Positions 47,931 through 55,392 of a stretch of 64,000 bases of DNA are shown one piece after another (the first letter of the stretch is position 1; the number at the start of each line of letters is the position of its first letter). The position numbers and the translations under genes were made by a program. The notes under the pieces are model-generated. The model ran no database searches and was not told the origin of the DNA. It worked only from the letters and a program-made list of their open reading frames with translations. The DNA lies in contig NZ_CP107842.1 of NCBI RefSeq assembly GCF_036346855.1, positions 1 to 64,000 on the forward strand, read 5' to 3'. Source of the DNA: Streptomyces europaeiscabiei (lineage in GTDB: Bacteria > Actinomycetota > Actinomycetes > Streptomycetales > Streptomycetaceae).

Positions 47931-50573
47931 TCATTGCCATGGCTGCGTGGGCGTGCCATCTGGGTCTAGGCCGTTGGGCCACCGCGTTGCGAAGATCTGC
48001 CCGAGATCGAGTGTCCCCCAAGGGTCGTCCGTACCAAGGTCGGCGGCCTGCCGGGCGAGGTGCTCGGCGCTCTCCCGGTCCCCGGCCTCCTCCCGCATCA
48101 GGGCCAGGCGGTACAGGGCCAGGGCGTCGCCGTGGTCGGCGGCCTGCCGCCGGTAGAGGTGCTGGGTGCTCTCCCGGTCCCCGGCCTTCTCCCGCATCAC
48201 GGCCAGGCGGTACAGGGCATGGGTGCTGCCGTGGTCGGCGGCCTGCCGGTAGAGCTGCTCGGCGCTCTCCCGGTCCCCTGCCTTCTCCCGCATCTCGGCC
48301 AGGCGGTACAGGGAGTGGGTGCTGCCGTGGTCGGTGGCCTGCCGGGCGAGGTGCTCGGCGCTCTCCCGGTCCCCGGCCCGCTCCCGCATCACGGCCAGGC
48401 GGTACAGGGCGTCGGTGCTGCCGTGGTCGGTGGCCTGCCGGGCGAGGTGCTCGGCGCTCTCCCGGTCCCCGGCCTTCTCCCGCATCTCGGTCAGGCAGGC
48501 CAGGGCATGGGTGTGGCCGTGGTCGGCGGCCTGCCGGTAGAGGTGCTCGGCGCTCTCCCGGTCCCCGGCCTTCTCCCGCATCTCGGCCAGGCGGGCCAGG
48601 GCGTCGCCGTGGTCAGTGGCCTGCCGGTAGAGGTGCTCGGCGCTCTCCCGGTCCCCGGCCCGCTCCCGCATCACGGCCAGGCGGGCCAGGGCATGGGTGC
48701 TGCCGTGGTCGGCGGCCTGCCGGTAGAGCTGCTCGGCGCTCTCCCGGTCCCCGGCCTGCTCCCGCATCTCGGCCAGGCGGTACAGGGCGTCGGTGCTGCC
48801 GTGGTCGGCGGCCTGCCGGGCGAGGTGCTCGGCGCTCTCCCGGTCCCCACCCTCCTCCCGCATCACGGCCAGGCAGGCCAGGGCCAGGGCGTCGCCGTGG
48901 TCGGCGGCCTGCCGGTAGAGGTGCTCGGCGCTCTCCCGGTCCCCGGCCTGCTCCCGCATCACGGCCAGGCGGTACAGGGCGTCGGTGCTGCCGTGGTCGG
49001 CGGCCTGCCGGGCGAGGTGCTCGGCGCTCTCCCGGTCCCCACCCTCCTCCCACATCTCGGCCAGGCGGTACAGGGCGTCGGTGCTGCCGTGGTCGGCGGC
49101 GCGGTGTCGGAGGTGGTGGGCCCATTGCAGGCGGTGCCGGTCCTGGGCTGCCTGGGCGAGGTTGTTCAGGTCGTCGGGGTGGGTGAGGTGGGTGAGGGCG
49201 GCGTGCCAGAAGGAAGCGGGCGGACACAGCGGTCTGCGGGCGGTGCGGCCGTGTTGTTCGAGGTAGTCGGCGAGCCGGAACATCGGCCCCTCAGTCGCCG
49301 GGGGCGAGGTGTCGGCAGGTGGGGAGGGTGTGGGCGGTCGTCGTCGGGGCCGGGGGGTGGTGTTGCGCAGGGGGGCTTGTTTGCCGTGGACCAGTTCGGC
49401 GAGTTCGGCGAAGGCCTGTTCGGCCCAGTCCTCGGTGAGCTGGTCGTAGTGGGTGTCGGTGAGATAGTCGGCGGCGGCGTCGGTGAGAAATGCCTGCGAC
49501 AGGTTGAGGCCGACACCGAGGCGGCGCGCGTCCATCGCCGCCTCCAGCACAGCTCTGGCCGCAGGGGTCGCCCGTTCGTAGCGGTTGAGCAGCTCGGGGG
49601 CCCCGGCCAGGTCCTGAGTCACTCGCCCGTCGGCGTCGGCGCGGGTGAGGGCATCGGCCAGCAGCCGGTCACCGTCCCGGGCGAGGGCTGCCGCGGTGGC
49701 CAGCGCCTGGGCTTCGAACGCATCCGGGACGGTCAGCGTGCGGCCGGACAGGAGTTCCCGCACCCGGCTGTACGGGTCTTTCCCCCCTGGGGAGGGCATG
49801 GCGGCGTAGCGGGCGGCGTACTCGGGCCAGAGGGTGCCGAGCACCAGCACCGGACCACGCTCCGGGGTGGTGAGCAGGCCATGGAGTGCGGCAGCGATGC
49901 GCTCACCGGCCTTCCGGCCGCCGAGGTAGTGCTGGGCTTCGTTCAGCCACACCACGGTTCGACGAGCGACACGGTGCAGGTCATCGAGAGCGGCCTCGGC
50001 GCGGGTCGGATCGAAGGGATGCCAAAGCCTCCACCCCATGTCCGCGAGCGGCTGCACAGCCTCCCAGCACGCCCGTGTCTTCCCCGTCGACGAACCGCCC
50101 ACCAGGACCACCATCCGGCTGCGGCCGGCCGCAGCGTCCCGGACCGCTTCCGCCAGCACCAGGTCATGCCCGCGCTTGACGTACCCCGGCAGCACACGCG
50201 CCCCCGGCGCATCGCTGCCGGGAGCGATGCTGCTGGGCCCGGCCGGATGGACTTCCAGAGCGTGCGGCTCCCACTGCCCGATCGGACGGCCTGGCACCGG
50301 CCGCTTTCCTCCCCCGCCTCCGTCCGCGTCCCGCTGCAAGGCCAGCAACTCCCCGACAGGCAGCTTCAACGCGCGAGCCAGTGCCTCCACCGTGTGCGCC
50401 GAGGGCGCCGGCCCGCCGGGCTGGAAGGCCTCCGACACGGTCGTACGCCCCAGCTCCGACCGGCGGGCGAGTTCCGTCTTGTTGATCCGGTTGCGGGCCA
50501 GCCCGTCGCTCAGCTTCCCGCGCAGCTCCGTAAGTGCCGGATTGTCGCCGTTGCCGTTCCGCTCGTACTGCAC
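47931..50573 (-). CDS. STAND-like ATPase with XRE head and 32-residue TPR/Sel1-like repeats (880 aa)
   Basis: GTG 50573 follows GGGGGCGAGCG. Order of domains: XRE-type HTH (NKTELARRSELGRTTVSEAF, residues 31-50), Walker A GGSSTGKT (159-166), Walker B VVWLNEAQ (about 208-215), a helical middle, then 11 tandem 32-residue units such as ADHGSTDALYRLAEMREQAG then DRESAEHLARQA, ending GLDPDGTPTQPWQ. STAND proteins with repeat sensors act as defence or regulatory switches; the target is unknown. It is the cargo next to L2. Confidence 0.8.
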   Translation of the reverse strand: MQYERNGNGDNPALTELRGKLSDGLARNRINKTELARRSELGRTTVSEAFQPGGPAPSAHTVEALARALKLPVGELLALQRDADGGGGGKRPVPGRPIGQWEPHALEVHPAGPSSIAPGSDAPGARVLPGYVKRGHDLVLAEAVRDAAAGRSRMVVLVGGSSTGKTRACWEAVQPLADMGWRLWHPFDPTRAEAALDDLHRVARRTVVWLNEAQHYLGGRKAGERIAAALHGLLTTPERGPVLVLGTLWPEYAARYAAMPSPGGKDPYSRVRELLSGRTLTVPDAFEAQALATAAALARDGDRLLADALTRADADGRVTQDLAGAPELLNRYERATPAARAVLEAAMDARRLGVGLNLSQAFLTDAAADYLTDTHYDQLTEDWAEQAFAELAELVHGKQAPLRNTTPRPRRRPPTPSPPADTSPPATEGPMFRLADYLEQHGRTARRPLCPPASFWHAALTHLTHPDDLNNLAQAAQDRHRLQWAHHLRHRAADHGSTDALYRLAEMWEEGGDRESAEHLARQAADHGSTDALYRLAVMREQAGDRESAEHLYRQAADHGDALALACLAVMREEGGDRESAEHLARQAADHGSTDALYRLAEMREQAGDRESAEQLYRQAADHGSTHALARLAVMRERAGDRESAEHLYRQATDHGDALARLAEMREKAGDRESAEHLYRQAADHGHTHALACLTEMREKAGDRESAEHLARQATDHGSTDALYRLAVMRERAGDRESAEHLARQATDHGSTHSLYRLAEMREKAGDRESAEQLYRQAADHGSTHALYRLAVMREKAGDRESTQHLYRRQAADHGDALALYRLALMREEAGDRESAEHLARQAADLGTDDPWGTLDLGQIFATRWPNGLDPDGTPTQPWQ
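48036..49110 (-). repeat. Eleven 96-bp tandem repeats in the ATPase gene
   Basis: The repeats are nearly identical (GTCGGCGGCCTGCCGG... with the same GGTAGAG or GGCGAGG variants), differing mainly in repeat-specific codons, and extend from about 48036 to 49110. Two units are slightly shorter or longer. Confidence 0.85.
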
Positions 50574-50691
50574 CCGCTCGCCCCCGCAAAGCCATGTTCG
50601 CCGGTGTTCATCTTCCTCCGGCGAACCCCGGCGAACAGGTTTTCCGCGACCTTCGACCACGACACCCCATCTCGTGTACCGGGAGCCTGCC

Positions 50692-50889
50692 GTGACCGTC
50701 GCCCTCGCCCTCCTCACCACCGCACTCGTAATCGTCATCGCACTGCTGACCGCCGCCGGCGCGGCCAAACTCGCGCGCTTGAACGGTGCCACCTACCCGG
50801 CCGCTCTCACCCGAGCCGCCACCGCCTTCGCTGCGGTCATCACCCTCGCCGCTGCGGTGACGGGCGCCCTCGCCGCACTCTTCGCCTGA
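50692..50889 (+). CDS. Small membrane protein (65 aa)
   Basis: GTG 50692 with GGGAG 6 nt upstream. Two membrane helices: LALLTTALVIVIALLTAAG and TAFAAVITLAAAVTGALAAL, with KLARLNG between. Similar small proteins of Streptomyces plasmids are involved in plasmid spread (Spd), but this is not diagnostic. Divergent to the ATPase gene. Confidence 0.6.
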   Translation: MTVALALLTTALVIVIALLTAAGAAKLARLNGATYPAALTRAATAFAAVITLAAAVTGALAALFA

Positions 50890-50961
50890 ACCAGCCCACC
50901 GGCCGCAGACCGACGGCCCCAAGCCCCGCACCCAGTACGAACCACTCCTGGACTCTCGTTC

Positions 50962-51403
50962 GCTCGCGCTGGAGCTGGACACCGCGGCGCGCAGCGGGGA
51001 GCTGGCCGACCTGCGCACCACCGACCTGGGCGAGGACAACGCCGCGGTGTACGTCGAGCGGCGCCCCCAGGGCGGCGGCACCGTCTGGGGGGAGTGGCTG
51101 GAGACCTCGGCGCTGACCCGGGCCGCGCTGGAGCGCTGGCTGGACGTGCGAGAAGGCCTGATGCAACGGGCCCACGGCACCTCGCGGCTGTGGGTGTCGC
51201 TCTGGATGAACCACGACGGCGTCCTCGACGACGAAGGGCACACGACGATCCGCCCGCCCGGGATGCCGCTGGAGGAGAACGGACTCGTCACCTCCTACCG
51301 GGTCGGCCGGCTGCGCTACGACGGACTGCGCCAGCTGCTACCCCTCAAGCTGGAAGCCCTGCGGCGCGCGATTGACGCCGAACGCCAGCGCACCGCCGCG
51401 TAG
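50962..51403 (+). pseudogene. Recombinase-like 3-prime fragment (435-bp repeat, copy 2)
   Basis: Matches 44748-45182 but has no N-terminal part; it begins inside the gene (ALELDTAARSGELADLR) and ends AERQRTAA with TAG at 51403. The start of the matching segment is not at a codon boundary with a start, so it is a duplicated tail rather than a gene. Confidence 0.75.
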
Positions 51404-51694
51404 TCCCTTCTTCTTGTTGCTGCCTAACCTGGTCTTTTCGCCTGCGGCGGCCGTGGCGCCCGAAGGGCTTGTTATCGTCCGAAGTGCGGCGCTTGCGGCT
51501 TTCTTAAAACGACGTCGTTTACTGGTGGCCTGGGGCGAGTCGATTCCGTACGTCTGCAGTGTGTGCGTCTCCCACGCCTGGGCGAGGTGCGCGGCCTCGT
51601 TGAATTTGCCTTGCTGGGCGAGGGCGTAGACGTACGGGCGCGGGTCCTGCCGAGCCGGTGCGGCCAGCCGCGGGACGGCTACGTTTCGGGACAT
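51404..51694 (-). pseudogene. Possible truncated gene of TPR-like protein
   Basis: On the minus strand, ATG 51694 opens MSRNVAVPRLAAPARQDPRP, then GKFNEAAHLAQAWETHTLQT (TPR-like helix pair) and a basic run, merging into the recombinase fragment near 51404. The last portion may be junk. It looks like the start of a gene cut by the 435-bp repeat. AAACGACGTCGTTT (51507-51520) is a perfect palindrome inside it. Confidence 0.35.
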
Positions 51695-51742
51695 GGCAGC
51701 ATCGTGCGGACCAGCCCCACCCCAGGGAGAAGGAAGCCCGCC

Positions 51743-52390
51743 GTGCTCATCGCCAACATCAGCCCACGCTCTATGGGCAAGACCACGGACACAGGCATGA
51801 TGGCCCACGCCCTGCACGAGGTCGGCTATACCGTCCGCGCGTGGGACGCAGACGAGTCCCAGCACCTCACCCAGTGGTCGGAAGCAGCCAGCGGCTTCCC
51901 CTTCCCCGTCGACAAGAACGCCACCGCCACCTTCGCGACCGACGTGACGCCACTGAAGGGCGGCATCGACCTCGTCGACGTCGGTCACACCGAGAACCAC
52001 CCGCACATCGCGGACAGCGTGCTGAAGATCGCAGACCTGGCCATCGTGCACATGGAGCCCTCCATGGCCGACTGGCAGCGCGTCACCGAACCGCGGACCT
52101 CCACGGCCGTGGCCGAGATCGTCGCCCGCTCCGCCTTTGTGCGGCCCGACCGCCAGGCTCCGCCGCTGTGGGTCCTGCTCAACCGCGTGCGGACCGGTGT
52201 CCGCTCCGCCCAGGAGATCCGCAGCATGCTGCGTGACGCCGGATGGAACGTCTTCACCGTGATGATCCCGACCCGCGACGAGTTCAAGCAGGCCACTGCG
52301 TTCAGCGTGGAACGCGCCTCGTACGGGCCTTTCGGCGAACTGGTCACGGAGATGGAGACGAGGGGGCTGATCAAGCGTGACGAAGCGTAA
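51743..52390 (+). CDS. parA: ParA-family partition ATPase
   Basis: GTG 51743 after AAGGAAG. The 215-aa protein begins VLIANISPRSMGKTTDTGMM, a slightly deviant ParA Walker A (SMGKTT), and contains LVDVGHTENHPH (switch) and WVLLNRVRTGVR. ParA proteins drive DNA segregation with a ParB-like centromere-binding partner. The next gene overlaps its stop, so the two are an operon. Lengths fit small plasmid ParAs. Confidence 0.82.
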   Translation: MLIANISPRSMGKTTDTGMMAHALHEVGYTVRAWDADESQHLTQWSEAASGFPFPVDKNATATFATDVTPLKGGIDLVDVGHTENHPHIADSVLKIADLAIVHMEPSMADWQRVTEPRTSTAVAEIVARSAFVRPDRQAPPLWVLLNRVRTGVRSAQEIRSMLRDAGWNVFTVMIPTRDEFKQATAFSVERASYGPFGELVTEMETRGLIKRDEA

Positions 52391-53375
52391 GAACCTGCGG
52401 GCAGGAGCGGCCGCTACGACCGCCACCCGCACCACGGCTCCGTCCGCAGCGAGCACGCCGACCGTCTCCACGACGACCGCCCTGGCCACCTCCGGGCCCG
52501 CCGAACTCGTCCGGCTGCGCGATCAGCCATTCACGCTCGCGCACTGGAGTGCCACTCTCCCGGAGCGGGACATCACGCCCGAGGAGGCTCACGGGCCGCT
52601 CAGCGCCCAGGAGCAGGAAGATCTGGCCGAGTGCCACCGCGCGATCGACAACGCCCGCTCAGCCCAGTGGCTGCTGGGCCGCGCGCTGGAGATCGTGCGA
52701 CGCCGCCGCCTGTACCGCGGCGACGGATCCCGTACCTGGCCGCAGTACCTGACCGCCGAGCACGACGGTATGACCGAGCGTGAGGCCCGCCGACTCCAAG
52801 AGGAATGGCGACTTGCCAAGGCCGTCCAGGACGCCCTGGGCAGGCCCGCGCCAGCGTCCCACGTACGCGCCATGCTCGCCTACGCCGACAGCACCTCGGA
52901 CGAGCAGGCCGCCCACGACTACGTGATGCTCAGGAAAGCGTTCGACTCCGGGGAGGTCCGGCTGGCCGCCCACCAGATCACGGCCCGTGTCGCCAAGGCG
53001 CTGGAGACGGCCGCCACCGAGAAGGACCCACAGCATCGCCGCCAGGCTGTCACTCTGCACTGGCAGGAGCACCACGCGCCCCAGCCAGCCATCCCCGGCC
53101 AGGCAAAACCCGCCGAGGCGACGGAGCGGACCGCCACTCCACCGCTCAAGGCGACCACCGACCCTCTCATTGCGGCCGCCGACGCCGCCGAGGGAGCGTT
53201 GGAGCAACTGAACCGGGCCCTTCTGGACGAGGGCGCGGCCATGCGACGACAGGCCGTCGATGCCGAGTACCTGCAGAAGCGGCTCCGCAGGGTCGGCCGC
53301 ATCCTCGCGAAAGTCACCGTCCCTGCCGACGAGGTCGTGGACGCGGAGATCGTGGAGGACGACTCCCAGCACTGA
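52377..53375 (+). CDS. ParB-type partner of ParA (332 aa)
   Basis: GTG 52377 overlaps the parA stop by 14 bp. The protein has a Thr/Ala-rich N-terminus, then helical regions (QWLLGRALEIVRRRRLYRGD, AEHDGMTEREARRLQEEWRL) with HTH-like stretches and a long coiled C-terminus ending VVDAEIVEDDSQH. It does not show the ParB/Srx motif, so it is a non-canonical partner, probably binding the palindromes immediately downstream. Name left open. Confidence 0.65.
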   Translation: MTKRKNLRAGAAATTATRTTAPSAASTPTVSTTTALATSGPAELVRLRDQPFTLAHWSATLPERDITPEEAHGPLSAQEQEDLAECHRAIDNARSAQWLLGRALEIVRRRRLYRGDGSRTWPQYLTAEHDGMTEREARRLQEEWRLAKAVQDALGRPAPASHVRAMLAYADSTSDEQAAHDYVMLRKAFDSGEVRLAAHQITARVAKALETAATEKDPQHRRQAVTLHWQEHHAPQPAIPGQAKPAEATERTATPPLKATTDPLIAAADAAEGALEQLNRALLDEGAAMRRQAVDAEYLQKRLRRVGRILAKVTVPADEVVDAEIVEDDSQH

Positions 53376-53443
53376 GCGGATCCCGGCAATTTTGCCGGGA
53401 TCCGCATGGGAAAGGGGAACCCGGCAAAATTGCCGGGTTCCCC
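53376..53443. repeat. Two tandem near-identical palindromes, candidate centromere (parS-like)
   Basis: GCGGATCCCGGCAA TT TTGCCGGGATCCGC (53376-53405) and GGGGAACCCGGCAA AA TTGCCGGGTTCCCC (53414-53443) each have 14-bp perfect arms. They share CCCGGCAA nn TTGCCGGG, and their centres are 38 bp apart. They begin at the end of the ParB-type gene, where a partition site or double terminator is expected. Confidence 0.6.
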
Positions 53444-53491
53444 TCAGACTCAGGCCACAGCCCCAACCGCAGACCAGACGACCCCCTGCTT

Positions 53492-54193
53492 TCAGCTCAA
53501 CGGGGTTGGACGACGAGGGGGCGGCACCGCCCGCAGCAGCTCCCACAGCGGACGGGATCCCGATGCCCACACGGCCAGCGTCTGGCGGTCGACGACGTGC
53601 AGCCGCTGCTGTTTGGCGAAGTCCACGGCCGGACCAGTCACACGGCCGTTCGTGACGATGACCGCGATGTCCGCCCCGTGCACCTGTCGGGCCGTTCCGT
53701 TGAGCACCTGCAGATCAGGCGTGCCCACCGCCGAGCCCCGGGCCCCGTTGCGGCGGTGCTTGCACTGGATGACCCAGCGCCGCCCGAACGGATCCGTGGC
53801 TTTCACGTCCGCGCCCAAGTCCCCGCGGCCACCGACCCGCTGAGCGTCCCGGCAGCCGTCCCGCTGCATCAGGTCCCGTACCGCATCCTCGAACCGGGAG
53901 TGGTGCAGCGCGTCGAGCTGCGACAGCTCATAGCGCAGGCTCTGCGCTCGTACGGCCTCCCACTGGGCCCGCTGCTGCCGGTTGTAGAGCCAGCCGGCCC
54001 CCGCCAGCACCGCGAGCACGAGGACCCCCGCGAGGACCCACCAGTGGGCCAGTAGCCAGTTCACGACCATCACCACGAGACTGACGACGGCCACCGCCAC
54101 GACCACGAAGACAATCAGCTGAGCGTCCCTCTGCTGCTGCCTCTTGCTGGGCCGCCGTGTGCGCCGCCGAGCCGGCGGCCGACGCCGGGTCAC
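53492..54193 (-). CDS. Mrr-like restriction endonuclease with membrane segments
   Basis: GTG 54193 overlaps the TGA of the upstream gene. N-terminal basic tail then two membrane helices (LIVFVVVAVAVVSLVVMVVN, LAHWWVLAGVLVLAVLAGAG). The C-terminal domain has RFEDAVRDLMQRDGCRDAQR, RGDLGADVKAT and WVIQCKHRR, the D...QxK PD-(D/E)xK signature of Mrr-type restriction enzymes that target modified DNA. Membrane anchoring of such a nuclease is notable. Coupled to the small protein at 54190. Confidence 0.8.
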   Translation of the reverse strand: MTRRRPPARRRTRRPSKRQQQRDAQLIVFVVVAVAVVSLVVMVVNWLLAHWWVLAGVLVLAVLAGAGWLYNRQQRAQWEAVRAQSLRYELSQLDALHHSRFEDAVRDLMQRDGCRDAQRVGGRGDLGADVKATDPFGRRWVIQCKHRRNGARGSAVGTPDLQVLNGTARQVHGADIAVIVTNGRVTGPAVDFAKQQRLHVVDRQTLAVWASGSRPLWELLRAVPPPRRPTPLS

Positions 54194-54462
54194 CGCTCCC
54201 ACCGGATCGGGTACGACACCGTGGGACGCGGCTCCGGTGCCTTCACCGCTGGGACGTCGTCGAACCGGATCGGGTACTTCACCGTCGACTGCGGCTGAGG
54301 AGCCGACGTGCCGTCTGCCGAGACGTTCCCGTTGCCGAACCCGACCACGGCTAACACGACCACCCCGAAGATCATCAGTTCTCGTCGCGCCCCCGGCGCC
54401 CACCGGGAATGACCGCGAACCTCCGTGCCGTCCCGCCGCGTGTACGGCCGTACCCAGACCAT
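54190..54462 (-). CDS. Small membrane/exported protein (90 aa), coupled to Mrr-like gene
   Basis: ATG 54462 follows GAGGGGGAGG. A hydrophobic helix (LMIFGVVVLAVVGFGNGNVS) follows a charged N-terminus, and the C-terminus (STVKYPIRFDDVPAV...TVSYPIRWER) repeats the motif YPIR twice. Probably one membrane helix with a short outer tail. Overlaps the Mrr-like start by 4 bp. Confidence 0.55.
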   Translation of the reverse strand: MVWVRPYTRRDGTEVRGHSRWAPGARRELMIFGVVVLAVVGFGNGNVSADGTSAPQPQSTVKYPIRFDDVPAVKAPEPRPTVSYPIRWER

Positions 54463-55094
54463 CCAGACCTCCCCCTCGAAACGCACTTCCCACGCAACCG
54501 CCCATAGTGACAGGGGCCACTGACAGTGAGTCAGCACATCACCACCCGTGGTGATCAAGGAAGTGGAGAACAGGCCAGGTCAGGGAAGACGCGGGGCTCT
54601 GCCCCACACCCCGGCCACCCTGCGGAAGGTGGGGGAGGCATTGATCTTGAGTGCGGGTCCGTTGGCGGTGGAGATGGTGGCGGGTCGCGGTGCGGCCCTT
54701 TCGTCAGACGTCACCCGAGGGCAGCTCACACATGCTCGCGCACACTGCGGACCGCCCCGGAGAGGCCGACCTCGACGACGACCTCCACCACCAGACCGTC
54801 CGTACCGAGAAGCCCCAAGGGGGTCTGAAGATCTTGGCCGCGCGCATGCGCCGGTCAGCACGGCGTTCACGCTGCTAGTGTGCCGCCGCCGAGGTCCTCA
54901 CCCGCCTGTAGGCAGTACCACCAAGGGCCGCGCCCATCCACGGCCACACACTGAGGGCACGCAGCAGTGCAGGCCTGGGGCGGCGGGATCCGTCCGGGAT
55001 CGAAGAACGTTCGGCTATCGCTCGCGTAGGGCGTACGAGCTGATCTCCGGCTTCGCGTGCGCGGTGGGCAGCGGCAGTCACCTGGGCGATCCCG
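54463..55094. other. 630-bp region with no confident gene
   Basis: Several short frames are possible on both strands but lack ribosome sites. A 48-aa plus-strand frame at 54732-54878 (MLAHTADRPGEADLDDDLHH) with AGGG 9 nt upstream is the best candidate. A minus-strand frame ending 54867 carries CPQC and YCLQ, perhaps a remnant. Otherwise nothing is seen. Confidence 0.35.
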
Positions 55095-55270
55095 ATGCTG
55101 TGTCAGCTCGTCCAGCCGCCCTCGCTCGTCGACGGCGTCAACCTCCCCGAGCTGCTGGTCCGGTGCGACACATGCGCGGCCGCCGCTCTGGCTGGCCTCC
55201 CCCTCCCTCCCGAGGAACAGAACCGGCTCGACCCTCACCTGACGTGGTGGGACCTGACCCGGTCTCATCG
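55095..55270 (+). pseudogene. Gene interrupted by cassette 3, left part
   Basis: From ATG 55095 (upstream residues uncertain) the frame reads MLCQLVQPPSLVDGVNLPEL, RCDTCAAAALAGLPLPPEEQ and HLTWWDLTRSH, then meets TTATCT (55271). Joining to 57517 gives CAT CGG CAG ACG ATC and continues in frame to TGA 58057, so the cassette sits inside one reading frame. Product unknown; a fragment of its C-terminus is found at 60949-61079. Confidence 0.6.
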
Positions 55271-55357
55271 TTATCTAGGGGTCGAAGACCTTCTGTGCAG
55301 CTCAGAGGCATGATCGACGGTGCAGGCAAGTAAGGCACGTAAACAGTTCGGTCGAAC
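55271..55357 (+). repeat. Cassette left end L3
   Basis: TTATCTAGGGG, about 45 nt, then TGCAGGCAAGTAAGGCACGT (55321-55340) and the 12-bp near-palindrome GTTCGGTCGAAC (55346-55357). Order and spacing match L1 and L2. Confidence 0.65.
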
Positions 55358-55392
55358 GTTGCACAGGGCCACGCTTGACTGGGGCAGGGCTG

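Noticed and set aside
48036..49110. CRISPR-like array of regularly spaced repeats
   Set aside because: The repeats are coding, contiguous with no spacers, and in frame with TPR-like residues.
48060..51116. Very long plus-strand open frame antisense to the ATPase gene
   Set aside because: It follows the repeat region of the minus-strand gene with GC-biased third positions and has no start context or domain; the minus-strand frame has HTH, P-loop and TPR-like units.
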